DNA from: Balneolales bacterium
GTDB taxonomy: Bacteria > Bacteroidota > Rhodothermia > Balneolales > Natronogracilivirgulaceae
Direction: 5' to 3'
Length of the DNA stretch: 14,893 nt
Assembly (NCBI GenBank): GCA_007131535.1
Contig: SLQI01000244.1
Coordinates: forward strand, 1 to 14,893
Position 1 is the stretch's first letter. Each line of letters begins with the position of its first letter. Positions 1 through 7,282 of the stretch are shown one piece after another. Under the pieces are notes generated by a model. That model saw nothing but the letters and a program-made list of their open reading frames with translations. It was not told the DNA's origin and made no database searches. The position numbers and the translations under genes were made by a program.

Positions 1-35
1 GACCCGAAAAATTAAATTTTAAAACAGCAACTATT

Positions 36-467
36 ATGGCTAAACAACGAACGCTGGCAATTTTAAAACCAGACTGTGTAAAGAAAAACCTGGTCGGTGA
101 AGTGACCCGGAGAATTCAGGAGGCCGGCTTTGAAATCAAGGCGATGAAGATGACGCGCCTGACCAAGGAGACCGCCGGTGGTTTTTATGCTGTTCATAAA
201 GAGCGCCCGTTTTTTGGCGAACTGGTAGAATTTATGACCAGCGGGCCCTGCGTGCCGATGGTACTTGAAAAAGAAAATGCCGTAGATGATTTCCGAGCAT
301 TGATTGGCGCTACCGACCCGGCAGAAGCGGATGCCGGAACGATCCGTAAGGAATTTGCCGACAGTAAAGGCGAAAACATTGTCCACGGTTCCGACTCTGC
401 GGAAAACGGCCGGATTGAAAGTGCATACTTTTTTACCGAATCCGAAATTGTAGCTAACGAGGCCTGA
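36..467 (+). CDS. ndk: Nucleoside diphosphate kinase
   Basis: Nucleoside diphosphate kinase moves the gamma phosphate of ATP to any (d)NDP through a phosphohistidine and keeps cytosolic NTP pools balanced. The 143-residue protein has the usual bacterial length. The active site is NIVHGSDS with the phospho-accepting His117, and the N-terminal TLAILKPD contains the conserved Lys11; the pattern NIVHGSDSxExAxxEIxxFF is followed closely, here with xENGRIESAYFF. The ATG at 36 has no Shine-Dalgarno sequence but gives the expected N-terminus (MAKQRTLAILKPD). The gene stands alone and is closed by a strong hairpin terminator about 20 bases after its stop. Its own promoter is not evident in the 35 bases before it and may lie outside the window. 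Identification is very secure. Confidence 0.98.
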   Translation: MAKQRTLAILKPDCVKKNLVGEVTRRIQEAGFEIKAMKMTRLTKETAGGFYAVHKERPFFGELVEFMTSGPCVPMVLEKENAVDDFRALIGATDPAEADAGTIRKEFADSKGENIVHGSDSAENGRIESAYFFTESEIVANEA

Positions 468-487
468 GTCGGAGATTCCGCCCTATT

Positions 488-527
488 AAAAAGCCATCTC
501 CAAAATAATTATGGGGATGGCTTTTTT
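488..527 (+). terminator. Rho-independent terminator after ndk
   Basis: A 14-bp stem pairs 488-501 (AAAAAGCCATCTCC) with 513-526 (GGGGATGGCTTTTT), with one T-G wobble and an 11-base A/T-rich loop, followed directly by the T run. The left arm starts with an A run, so the structure could also stop transcription coming from the right. It separates ndk from the gene at 751. Confidence 0.93.
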
Positions 528-750
528 AATACCTGCCTTGTCTTTTACCGTTAATTTATTCATAATGTATTCGTGTAACAGTTTGATGCCGTGAACGATA
601 ACTTATGTAACAGTGGTTACTCCCTAATAATCTGATACCTTCACTGCTAATTCTATAATAGCAGACTTAATAGCTTAACTACCTGCATCTCCGGGTTCAT
701 TAATATCCGGAAGACTACACTCCTGTTAAGTTCAATTTAAGCTTTAATTC
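528..750. other. Intergenic region before the kinase-like gene
   Basis: These 223 bases are A/T rich with stops in all frames that I checked, so no upstream sensor domain precedes the gene at 751. They contain small symmetries only: GTAAC-4-GTTAC at 606-619 and CTGCTA-9-TAGCAG at 644-664. Neither is followed by a T run. They might be regulator sites, but nothing more can be said. Confidence 0.35.
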
Positions 751-1458
751 ATGAATAAATTAGTAGCACAGATAGCGCACGATGTCAACAACCCGGTCGG
801 CAACTCCCTTATGTACAGCCAAATGCTTGACGAAATTTTGAATGACCTTAAAAATGAATATCAGAACGGAGAGATTGAACAGGCTATTGAATTTAATCAG
901 AATATAAAACTGGCCTTGAACAGTCTCACCGGAATACTTGAAGCCTGGGTTACGGGACACCATATCGCTGCCGGTACTCACAAGTTCGAAAAGCAGGCAC
1001 TTGATCCGTCCGTTATGCTCAATAAAGCTATTGGCGAGACCGGGATCTACACTACCCGAAAACGCATAAAAATCCTGAAAGAATGGGATGAATCCGTGCC
1101 GCCGGTTTATACGGATTTAAAGGTCTTCCAACGGATACTGGAAAACATGGTGATGTTAATGGTGATCTTTGCTACTTATGAAGATACCTTGCGTTTTATC
1201 ATCTCTGATCAGGGTGATAAAGTAGGAATTTCGATGGAAGACTCGTACACGGATCCCCGCCAGGCCCTTCAGGATCGATTTACAGGAAAAGAACCCTGGA
1301 AAGACGGGGAGGTACTTAATGAGGGGGTGTTAAAACCGGCCGGCTACGGCCTCAAATTTTGCGGCATCGCACTCACCGAACTTAATGCCGAACCTGATGT
1401 AACTCCAAGTGAACTCGGTGGCCTCAAGTTTTCTTTTAAGCTCCCTAAAGCGGATTAA
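751..1458 (+). CDS. Stand-alone histidine-kinase-like protein with degenerate ATPase domain
   Basis: The 235-residue protein looks like the transmitter part of a sensor kinase without any sensor, membrane or receiver domain. Residues 8-17 (IAHDVNNPVG) resemble a DHp H-box with His10 as the phospho-acceptor. Residues about 115-230 look like an HATPase_c fold: the N-box region (ILENMVMLMVIF) keeps one Asn but not the Mg-binding Asn of NLLxNA, the G1 region reads SDQGDKVGI instead of DxGxGI, and a G2-like AGYGLKF is followed by the final GGLKFSFKLP strand. This suggests loss of ATP hydrolysis, as in histidine phosphotransferases of the ChpT type or pseudokinases. The start is forced by a stop at 745-747, leaving only nine residues before His10, which is short for a DHp helix. 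It has no ribosome-binding site and is convergent with rlmB. The family assignment is moderate and the biochemical role is unknown. Confidence 0.7.
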   Translation: MNKLVAQIAHDVNNPVGNSLMYSQMLDEILNDLKNEYQNGEIEQAIEFNQNIKLALNSLTGILEAWVTGHHIAAGTHKFEKQALDPSVMLNKAIGETGIYTTRKRIKILKEWDESVPPVYTDLKVFQRILENMVMLMVIFATYEDTLRFIISDQGDKVGISMEDSYTDPRQALQDRFTGKEPWKDGEVLNEGVLKPAGYGLKFCGIALTELNAEPDVTPSELGGLKFSFKLPKAD

Positions 1459-1492
1459 CCCAGGCATTACCCGCAGTCTTTTATAAGTTTAT

Positions 1493-2227
1493 TTACCGGC
1501 GTCGCAGACGTTCATAGCACAGCAGTGCACCGCTTACCGAAACATTCAGAGACTCCGCCGGTCCGGGCATTGGTATAAAAACCTTGAAGTCGCAATGCTC
1601 CAAAGTTTTCCGGCGGATGCCTTTGCTTTCATTACCCAGAACAATGCCGAGCGGAAGATCATAGTTGGCTTCCCAGTAAGAGGTTTCCCCGTTCTGATCC
1701 AGCCCCATAATCCAAAACCCCCGATCCTTCAGTGTTAATATGGCCTGATTCAGATTGGTAACCCGGATTATAGGGATATGCTGAACCGTACCGGCCGCAC
1801 TTTTAATTACGTTGGCGTTAATCGGCGCCTGACGGTGTTTCCCTATGATAATCCCCTCCACTCCCGCTGCAACTGCCGACCGTATAATAGCCCCGAAGTT
1901 GTGGGTATCCTCAATCTCATCAAGAATCAGGGCTGAGGGATTTTCAGATGGGTCAACTTTTTCCAGCCAATCTTCCAGCTCAATATAAGTTACCGGGCTG
2001 ATCAGGGCGACGATCCCCTGATCGTTAACTTTGCCCACCATTTCATAAAGTTTTTTCCCCGGCACACGTTGTACCGGTATGCGGTATTCTTTAGCGGTTT
2101 GTTCCAATTGATCTATTTTCCCGCCGCGTAAATTATCCCTGATATACAACTTAACAACCTGATCAGGGTGATGCTGAAACTGTTCTTCTATCGGGTTACG
2201 CCCGTAGATAAGATTTTCTTCTTGCAT
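1493..2227 (-). CDS. rlmB: 23S rRNA (guanosine-2'-O)-methyltransferase RlmB (SpoU family)
   Basis: RlmB methylates the 2'-OH of a conserved guanosine in the peptidyl-transferase region of 23S rRNA (G2251 in E. coli) using S-adenosylmethionine. The 244-residue protein has the N-terminal substrate-binding domain (YGRNPIEEQF near residue 8) and the SPOUT methyltransferase domain with all three motifs: ILDEIEDTHNFGAIIRSA with Asn110 and Arg116, IVLGNESKGI with Glu200, and IPMPGPAESLNVSVSGALLCYE near the C-terminus, which forms the trefoil knot. Its length matches the family. It is transcribed away from the small membrane gene at 2295, with 67 bases between the two starts. The related TrmH and tRNA/rRNA methyltransferases share the motifs, but the N-terminal domain favours RlmB. 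Confidence 0.93.
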   Translation of the reverse strand: MQEENLIYGRNPIEEQFQHHPDQVVKLYIRDNLRGGKIDQLEQTAKEYRIPVQRVPGKKLYEMVGKVNDQGIVALISPVTYIELEDWLEKVDPSENPSALILDEIEDTHNFGAIIRSAVAAGVEGIIIGKHRQAPINANVIKSAAGTVQHIPIIRVTNLNQAILTLKDRGFWIMGLDQNGETSYWEANYDLPLGIVLGNESKGIRRKTLEHCDFKVFIPMPGPAESLNVSVSGALLCYERLRRR

Positions 2228-2294
2228 GGAACATTTTGAGTTTAACTGAGATTTTTAATAAGGTAGACCTGATTTAAGTAAAATCCCAACGGCT

Positions 2295-2642
2295 ATGTTA
2301 CGAGATACCCCTAAAGAGAATCCGGATTTATTCAGAACTGAAGCCACCCGCTGTGCGGCAAAGCTGCCTGAAAATAAATCGGTGCCTTTTAAACGGCTTC
2401 GTAGTGTTAACCCATTGCATTTATTTTCATCGGTACTGCAAATCGTTACCGGCTTAAGTTTGGTGCTGTTTGCCATGCTGGGATTAATTTCACCTTTATG
2501 GACAGCCGGATTGATGAGTTTACTGGGTAGTGTTCTTACAGTGGTTGGTGTATATTTACTTTACGACACCATAAAAAAAAGGCATTCCATAAATAAGCTG
2601 GCCCGGGAATCGGTCCGGCGAATCATACAAGATCAAAACTGA
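2295..2642 (+). CDS. Small two-helix membrane protein
   Basis: I do not recognise this 115-residue protein. It has a charged N-terminus of about 40 residues, two hydrophobic segments (about 43-64 and 68-90) split by a short SPLWTAG turn, and a basic C-terminal tail (TIKKRHSINKLARESVRR), so a hairpin in the inner membrane with both ends in the cytoplasm is likely. The start at 2295 is the first ATG after the divergent rlmB start and has no clear ribosome-binding site. It is followed after only 7 bases by another two-helix protein gene, so the pair is probably an operon that continues into the phosphodiesterase gene. Real coding is supported by length, tight spacing and the regular topology. 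Confidence 0.75.
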   Translation: MLRDTPKENPDLFRTEATRCAAKLPENKSVPFKRLRSVNPLHLFSSVLQIVTGLSLVLFAMLGLISPLWTAGLMSLLGSVLTVVGVYLLYDTIKKRHSINKLARESVRRIIQDQN

Positions 2643-2649
2643 TTAGTTC

Positions 2650-2967
2650 ATGGAGTACAGCGACGAGCAGATCAAGAAATATGAAACCTTTCTGAAATAT
2701 CATATCGGCAAGGACTTTGACAAAATGGACAAACAGCAGCAAACGGAAGCTCTGCAGTCCCGGGATCGCAGGTTTAACTTACTGATGATCGTCAACATTA
2801 TTGCACTGGTTTTATTTGCCTACTGGTTTCTGGGCGGAGTAACTCAATTGCCCGACCTGATTTTCTACATTCTGATTGTGGTATTTGCGCTGAATATGCT
2901 TTCCGTCGTCTACCAGAAAAAGATACTTGGCGAAGTAAAACAATACGTGCTGTCACAGTCAGGGTAG
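2650..2967 (+). CDS. Small two-helix membrane protein
   Basis: This 105-residue protein is not recognised. Residues 1-42 are charged and helical (YSDEQIKKYETFLKYHIGKD is the start of this stretch), followed by two membrane segments (about 43-62 and 68-88) with a short loop GGVTQLPD and a tail KKILGEVKQYV. The layout is like that of the upstream gene, but I see no clear sequence similarity between them. It starts 7 bases after the upstream stop and ends 24 bases before the phosphodiesterase start, so one transcript is likely. It may be a membrane partner or scaffold of the neighbouring lipid-related enzyme, but that is only a guess from position. Confidence 0.75.
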   Translation: MEYSDEQIKKYETFLKYHIGKDFDKMDKQQQTEALQSRDRRFNLLMIVNIIALVLFAYWFLGGVTQLPDLIFYILIVVFALNMLSVVYQKKILGEVKQYVLSQSG

Positions 2968-2991
2968 CCAAAATGTTGATGAGGTCCGGTT

Positions 2992-3774
2992 ATGCCGAAC
3001 AATGAACTGGCAGCGTGGGCTGTATCGCTGGACCGCCCTTTGATTATCGCTCACCGCGGTGCCAGTGCCTATTATCCGGAAAATACATTGCCTGCCATCG
3101 AAGAAGCCATCCGGATGGGCGCAGATATGGTTGAAGTGGATGTACAATTGACAGCAGATCAAGTGCCGGTAATTGCGCATGATTACAATACGGCACGAAC
3201 ATCCGTTAACCGCGGCTACATCAGTCAGATGCAGTGGAAGGAGTTACAGCACCTCGACGTCGGCAGCTGGTTTCACTCCCGGTTTTCCGATGCCCGGATA
3301 CCCATCCTGGATCAGGTTCTTGATCTCTGCAAAAATAAGCTCCCGATCAACCTTGAAGTAAAATGCCGGGAACGGAACCCGGAAAAACTGCGGGAGCGCT
3401 TAGCTATATTGATCAACTTTGTAGCTGAACACCAAATGGAAAATTCGGTTTTGTTTTCCGGATTTGACAGCAGAGTCTCAGATATCGTTAAATCTCTCAA
3501 CAGCCATATAGCCACAGCGGTACTTTACAGTCCGTTGCGCTGGAAACGCATCTTGCCGTCCCGGCTGACCAGAAATTTTCATGCTGATTTTTTTCATTGC
3601 TCATGGCGTCAGCATGGCAAGCGGTGGCAGGAAGACCTGGATACTTATAACATTCCGGTAAATGTGTATACCGTTAATCAGATATCAACCTATTCAAGGA
3701 TGAAGGCTCTCGGGGTAACCGGTGTATTCACAGATCGCCCCGATGTTTTACGTAAATATGAGAACTCCGATTAA
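2992..3774 (+). CDS. Glycerophosphodiester phosphodiesterase (GDPD/UgpQ family)
   Basis: The enzyme cleaves glycerophosphodiesters, the deacylation products of phospholipids, to glycerol 3-phosphate and an alcohol. The 260-residue protein starts the domain almost at once: IIAHRGASAYYPENT gives the catalytic His21-Arg22 and Glu30-Asn31, MVEVDVQLTADQVPVIAHD gives metal-binding Glu48 and Asp50 and the second catalytic His63, and INLEVKC supplies the third acidic ligand Glu122. The C-terminal half (VNVYTVNQ, GVTGVFTDRPD) closes the TIM barrel as in UgpQ. There is no signal peptide, so it should be cytosolic. GAGG lies about 10 bases before the ATG. It is the last gene of the likely three-gene operon starting at 2295. 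Substrate choice cannot be read from sequence. Confidence 0.93.
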   Translation: MPNNELAAWAVSLDRPLIIAHRGASAYYPENTLPAIEEAIRMGADMVEVDVQLTADQVPVIAHDYNTARTSVNRGYISQMQWKELQHLDVGSWFHSRFSDARIPILDQVLDLCKNKLPINLEVKCRERNPEKLRERLAILINFVAEHQMENSVLFSGFDSRVSDIVKSLNSHIATAVLYSPLRWKRILPSRLTRNFHADFFHCSWRQHGKRWQEDLDTYNIPVNVYTVNQISTYSRMKALGVTGVFTDRPDVLRKYENSD

Positions 3775-3994
3775 TGTTTGAATTCAACCAATAAATCAAT
3801 CATCTAAAGATCAGCGTCGCAAAATAATTTCCGCTGTAGTTTAAGGAATAACATCCCATGATCCACCTTCGATAATTTAATCAATTCTCAAGAGAACACT
3901 TACAGCCTTGCTTGGTAAACTCCCCTGTCACCATGACCTGCCAGGCGAAATGTATAGGACTTCGATATCTCAGGAATTGTTTTCCTGTTTAGCA

Positions 3995-4025
3995 TTGAAT
4001 GCCTTAAAAAGATGTTCTATTTTTG
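3995..4025 (+). promoter_or_regulatory. Candidate Bacteroidota-type promoter of pyrG
   Basis: TTG at 3995-3997 and TATTTTTG at 4018-4025 match the -33 (TTG) and -7 (TAnnTTTG) elements known from Bacteroidota sigma-A promoters, 20 bases apart. Transcription would begin near 4030, just before the ATG at 4054. The rest of the gap after 3774 shows no hairpin or gene. Only short motifs are involved, so this may be chance. Confidence 0.4.
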
Positions 4026-4053
4026 CATATCCAGTCACCTCAAAAAACCGGTA

Positions 4054-5712
4054 ATGTCCTGTAAATATATTATTGTCACCGGTGGAGTTACATCTTCACT
4101 GGGAAAAGGTATCATTTGTGCATCTCTTGGGAAACTTCTTGCCGCGCGGGGGCTTCGCGTAACCATTCAAAAACTTGATCCCTACATCAATGTAGACCCC
4201 GGCACCATGAATCCGTATGAACACGGAGAGGTCTACGTCACGAACGATGGCGCCGAAACCGACCTGGATCTTGGTCATTACGAGCGGTTTCTGAATGTCA
4301 CCACCAGCCAGAAAAACAATGTCACCACCGGTCGCATCTATTACGACGTGATCACCAAAGAGCGTAAAGGTGCTTATCTCGGCAAAACTGTACAGGTGGT
4401 GCCTCATATCACCGATGAGATCAAATCCCGGGTTCGGGCAATTGGTGATACCGGCGAATATGATGTCGTAATCGTTGAAGTCGGCGGCACCGTCGGCGAT
4501 ATCGAGGGGCTGCCGTACATTGAAGCTATGCGCCAGCTGCGCTACGATGTCGGAAGAAAAAACACCCTTTCCATTCACCTGACTCTGATCCCGTACCTGA
4601 AAGCGGCCGGTGAACTGAAAACCAAACCAACACAGCACTCGGTTAAAACTATTCTTGAAATCGGACTGCAGCCTGATATTCTGGTATGCCGCGCTGAGGT
4701 ACCGATCGACACTTCTATCCGCCGTAAAATTGCGCTTTTTTGTAATGTGGATGATGAAGATGTCATCGCCTCAATGGATGCCGAATCCATTTATGAAGTT
4801 CCCCACTTGATGCTGGAGGAGGGGTTAGACCGCCGGGTAATTGAACGTCTTCAATTAGATGCTGCCGATGAACCCGACCTCACAAACTGGAACCGGTTTC
4901 TTCAGGCTGTCAAACATCCTTCTAAGCGCATCAAAATTGCGTTGGTTGGCAAGTATGTTGAACACAAAGATGCCTATTTATCAATTGCCGAATCGTTCAT
5001 ACACGCCGGCGCCATGAACGATTGCCGGGTAGATCTGGTCTGGATTCAATCCGATGATCTTACTGCCCGGAATGTGGCTCCCAAACTGAAAAATGTTAGC
5101 GGAATTCTCGTAGCACCCGGATTTGGCGGCCGGGGCATCGAAGGAAAGCTCCATGCCGTTCGTTATGCCCGCACCAAAAACATCCCGTTTTTCGGTATTT
5201 GCCTGGGAATGCAGTGCGCGGTCATCGAGTTCGCCCGTAATGTTTGCGGCATGACCGATGCCAACAGCACAGAATTTCTGCCGTCCACCCCGATGCCCCT
5301 TGTTGATCTGATGATGGAACAAAAACAAATTGATGATATGGGCGGTACGATGCGGCTGGGCCAATACGAGTGTAAGCTGAGCGAAAACTCCACTGCACAC
5401 CGGGCATACGGTAATGAGGTGATCTACGAACGTCACCGACACCGCTACGAGTTGAACAACCACTATCTTGAACAACTAAAATCGTGTGGTTTGAAAATCA
5501 CCGGCATCAATCCTTCTACAGGACTGGTTGAAATCATTGAGATTGAAGAACATCCCTGGTTTGTTGGTGTTCAGTTTCACCCGGAGTTAAAAAGTTCCGT
5601 TAAAGAGCCGCACCCATTGTTTGTCAATTTTGTGGCGGCCTCCATCGCGTATGCTGAAGATCATGAGCTGATCAAAAAACTCCCGACCGGTGAAGTAGAG
5701 CAGCAAGTATGA
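4054..5712 (+). CDS. pyrG: CTP synthase
   Basis: CTP synthase converts UTP to CTP using ATP and glutamine, the last step of pyrimidine nucleotide synthesis. From the ATG at 4054 the protein has 552 residues (E. coli: 545). The synthase domain begins with KYIIVTGGVTSSLGKGI, with the P-loop Lys18, and holds KLDPYINVDPGTMNPYEHGEV and VEVGGTVGDIEG, which bind UTP and Mg. The class I glutamine amidotransferase domain has the nucleophile Cys383 in FGICLGMQ and the His-Glu pair in GVQFHPEL. An in-frame ATG at 4012 would add 14 residues (MFYFCISSHLKKPV) absent from the family; the candidate promoter also overlaps it, so I reject it. The gene overlaps the Nudix gene by ATGA, so the two are probably translationally coupled. 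Confidence 0.98.
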   Translation: MSCKYIIVTGGVTSSLGKGIICASLGKLLAARGLRVTIQKLDPYINVDPGTMNPYEHGEVYVTNDGAETDLDLGHYERFLNVTTSQKNNVTTGRIYYDVITKERKGAYLGKTVQVVPHITDEIKSRVRAIGDTGEYDVVIVEVGGTVGDIEGLPYIEAMRQLRYDVGRKNTLSIHLTLIPYLKAAGELKTKPTQHSVKTILEIGLQPDILVCRAEVPIDTSIRRKIALFCNVDDEDVIASMDAESIYEVPHLMLEEGLDRRVIERLQLDAADEPDLTNWNRFLQAVKHPSKRIKIALVGKYVEHKDAYLSIAESFIHAGAMNDCRVDLVWIQSDDLTARNVAPKLKNVSGILVAPGFGGRGIEGKLHAVRYARTKNIPFFGICLGMQCAVIEFARNVCGMTDANSTEFLPSTPMPLVDLMMEQKQIDDMGGTMRLGQYECKLSENSTAHRAYGNEVIYERHRHRYELNNHYLEQLKSCGLKITGINPSTGLVEIIEIEEHPWFVGVQFHPELKSSVKEPHPLFVNFVAASIAYAEDHELIKKLPTGEVEQQV

Positions 5713-6194
5713 CCACAGCCGATGGCTTTTACGGGCGGGTTCGTATTCGAGTGAACGGATTGCTGCTTCATGAAAATGCCCTATTGCTGGTCAGGATGAA
5801 GTCTCCCGTTACCGGCTCCGATGTTTGGATTCCCCCCGGTGGGGGCGTAAAATTCGGTGAAACTCTTCATCAAACCCTGATCAGGGAGATGCGGGAAGAG
5901 TGTGGGCTGCAGGTTCACCCCGGCCCTTTGCGCTATATCCATGAAGTGGTTGCTGAACGTGTACATGCAGTAGAATTCTATTTTGATGTACGTGCATCAC
6001 ATCCTGATCAAGCACAGCTGGGCAGTGACCCGGAATACCATGAGGATGAGCAATTGCTGCAGGAGTTGAAATATATTTCGCTGGGGGAACTGGACCGCTT
6101 TCCGGTTGTGCCGAAATATTTACAAACAAACTACCCGGATGAAGCCAAAAACAGCTCCCCTGCACCTCTGTATATTACTCCCTATTATGGATGA
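5709..6194 (+). CDS. Nudix hydrolase
   Basis: Nudix enzymes hydrolyse a nucleoside diphosphate linked to another group. The Nudix box GX5EX7REUXEEXGU is complete at residues 45-67 (G45, E51, R59-E60, E63-E64, G66), with Glu60, Glu63 and Glu64 as Mg ligands. The 161-residue protein has the usual beta strands before it (RVNGLLLHENALLLVRM) and a WIPPGGGV entry. The substrate cannot be named: 8-oxo-dGTP, sugar nucleotides and other NDP-X compounds are all possible. It begins inside the last codons of pyrG (ATGA overlap at 5709-5712), which is strong evidence for co-transcription and suggests nucleotide clean-up linked to CTP synthesis. No terminator follows; the palindromic repeat begins about 40 bases later. 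Confidence 0.93.
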   Translation: MTTADGFYGRVRIRVNGLLLHENALLLVRMKSPVTGSDVWIPPGGGVKFGETLHQTLIREMREECGLQVHPGPLRYIHEVVAERVHAVEFYFDVRASHPDQAQLGSDPEYHEDEQLLQELKYISLGELDRFPVVPKYLQTNYPDEAKNSSPAPLYITPYYG

Positions 6195-6237
6195 ACGCTC
6201 ATACATTTAATCCCTGTAATGCGTTGAAATGTTAAGT

Positions 6238-6379
6238 AGTGTCTGTAAAAAAAACAAAATCGGCGTTCCGCTCGTCCCAAAAATGCTCATGTACGCTTAG
6301 TACACTGCGCTTTTTGGAAGCTTCGCTCGCCTTGATCCTGGCGTTTTCTTACGACACTACCACTTTTCTTACAGGCACT
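6238..6379. repeat. MITE-like palindromic repeat element
   Basis: This 142-bp non-coding element has terminal inverted repeats AGTGTCTGTAA (6238-6248) and TTACAGGCACT (6369-6379), differing at one base. It is flanked by AAGT on both sides (6234-6237 and 6380-6383); the alternative reading is a TA target duplication with GTGTCTGTAA ends. Inside, the two halves form a long imperfect hairpin: CCCAAAAATGCTCATGTAC in the left half faces GTACACTGCGCTTTTTGGA in the right half around a GCTTA centre. A second copy of the end motif (GTTTTCTTACGACACTAC) lies just inside the right end. The layout fits a non-autonomous transposable repeat; no transposase is present here. Confidence 0.65.
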
Positions 6380-6409
6380 AAGTAGCAGGTACGTTCTTAA
6401 CCGAACTTC

Positions 6410-7222
6410 ATGGAAAAACCGAAAAAATCAACCAAATACGGTCCGGTTACGGGATCCTCCGATTATCCAGACGATGTGGACGTGAAACGCGTGAAGCTTA
6501 AGATTTCACGCAAGGAGCTTGAGCAGATGTCGAAGGATGAGGTATTAGCGTTCATCAAAAGTGAACGTAAAAAATACAAGAAGGCCCGAAAAGAAAAGAA
6601 AAAAGAGATCCGCCGAAAAAAACGGGAACAGAGACGCAATGAGGGTGGATTCTCACTTCCTTTTGAAATTCACGTCGGCTCAGTGGCTTTCTCCATTCTG
6701 ATTGCCACAGTTATTCTGGCCGGAAGCATTTTACTTTTACGAATGGCCGACAGCACCGATACCACCGATAACGGAGCAGGTTACATTGATGAACGCTCTT
6801 TTTCATTGGCTTCTACTCCCTGGGAAGACCACCAGATCACACAGAGTGCTTTGTTCGCCGGAATTTCCGGACTATGGGAAAACCGGCAGTACACCGAAAG
6901 CATCGCTGATATTGACGAGCTGATTAATGAGGCTGCAGATGACGAAAGCCTGGTTAAGGAACTGGAACTCTTGAAACTGCATGCCATAGCCCGGTCGGAA
7001 GACTATAATCGCGCAATTCACTATAGCCGCACGCTACAATCCAACTATGGCGGTGATGCCGATTTTATGGCTGAAGTGTATTGGTACCGGGGTCACATTT
7101 TCTATCAAACCGGACGCCCCTATGACGCATTCCGCGCATTTCAGTCGGTCGGGCGCCATCAGGGAGCGCGCGCCGAAGAAGCCTGGGAGCTTGTGGATTA
7201 TCTCAACGATAACTATCTATAA
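6410..7222 (+). CDS. Membrane-anchored TPR-like protein with basic cytoplasmic segment
   Basis: Not assigned to a named family. The 270-residue protein has three parts. Residues 1-80 are very charged: an acidic/basic linker with KELEQMSKDEVLAFIKSER and then a Lys/Arg-rich helix (about 50-77, KKYKKARKEKKKEIRRKKRE) that could be a coiled coil or bind nucleic acid or phospholipid. Residues about 88-110 form one membrane helix. Residues about 140-270 are helical repeats with TPR spacing (ESIADIDELINEA, YNRAIHYSRTLQSNYGG, AEVYWYRGHIFYQTGRPYDA), which would lie in the periplasm. This resembles TPR scaffolds that support envelope assemblies, but no partner is adjacent. The ATG at 6410 follows the repeat by 30 bases; the repeat may carry or disrupt its promoter. 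It is convergent with the gene at 7283. Confidence 0.85.
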   Translation: MEKPKKSTKYGPVTGSSDYPDDVDVKRVKLKISRKELEQMSKDEVLAFIKSERKKYKKARKEKKKEIRRKKREQRRNEGGFSLPFEIHVGSVAFSILIATVILAGSILLLRMADSTDTTDNGAGYIDERSFSLASTPWEDHQITQSALFAGISGLWENRQYTESIADIDELINEAADDESLVKELELLKLHAIARSEDYNRAIHYSRTLQSNYGGDADFMAEVYWYRGHIFYQTGRPYDAFRAFQSVGRHQGARAEEAWELVDYLNDNYL

Positions 7223-7282
7223 TTGCAAACCCAAAACTTTTACTGTTCGCGAGTCATCCCGCTACCTACCTGTTAATTCCCC

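Noticed and set aside
606..619. GTAAC-4-GTTAC dyad as a terminator or operator
   Set aside because: The arms are only five bases, with no T run and no second copy; chance is likely in A/T-rich DNA.
4012..4053. Upstream ATG extending pyrG by 14 residues
   Set aside because: The extra residues are absent from the CTP synthase family, whose start matches the ATG at 4054, and the candidate -7 element covers the earlier ATG.
4096..4638. 180-codon minus-strand frame within pyrG, and another of 164 codons at 4981-5475
   Set aside because: Both are complementary shadows of strongly conserved CTP synthase coding sequence with no recognisable domain.
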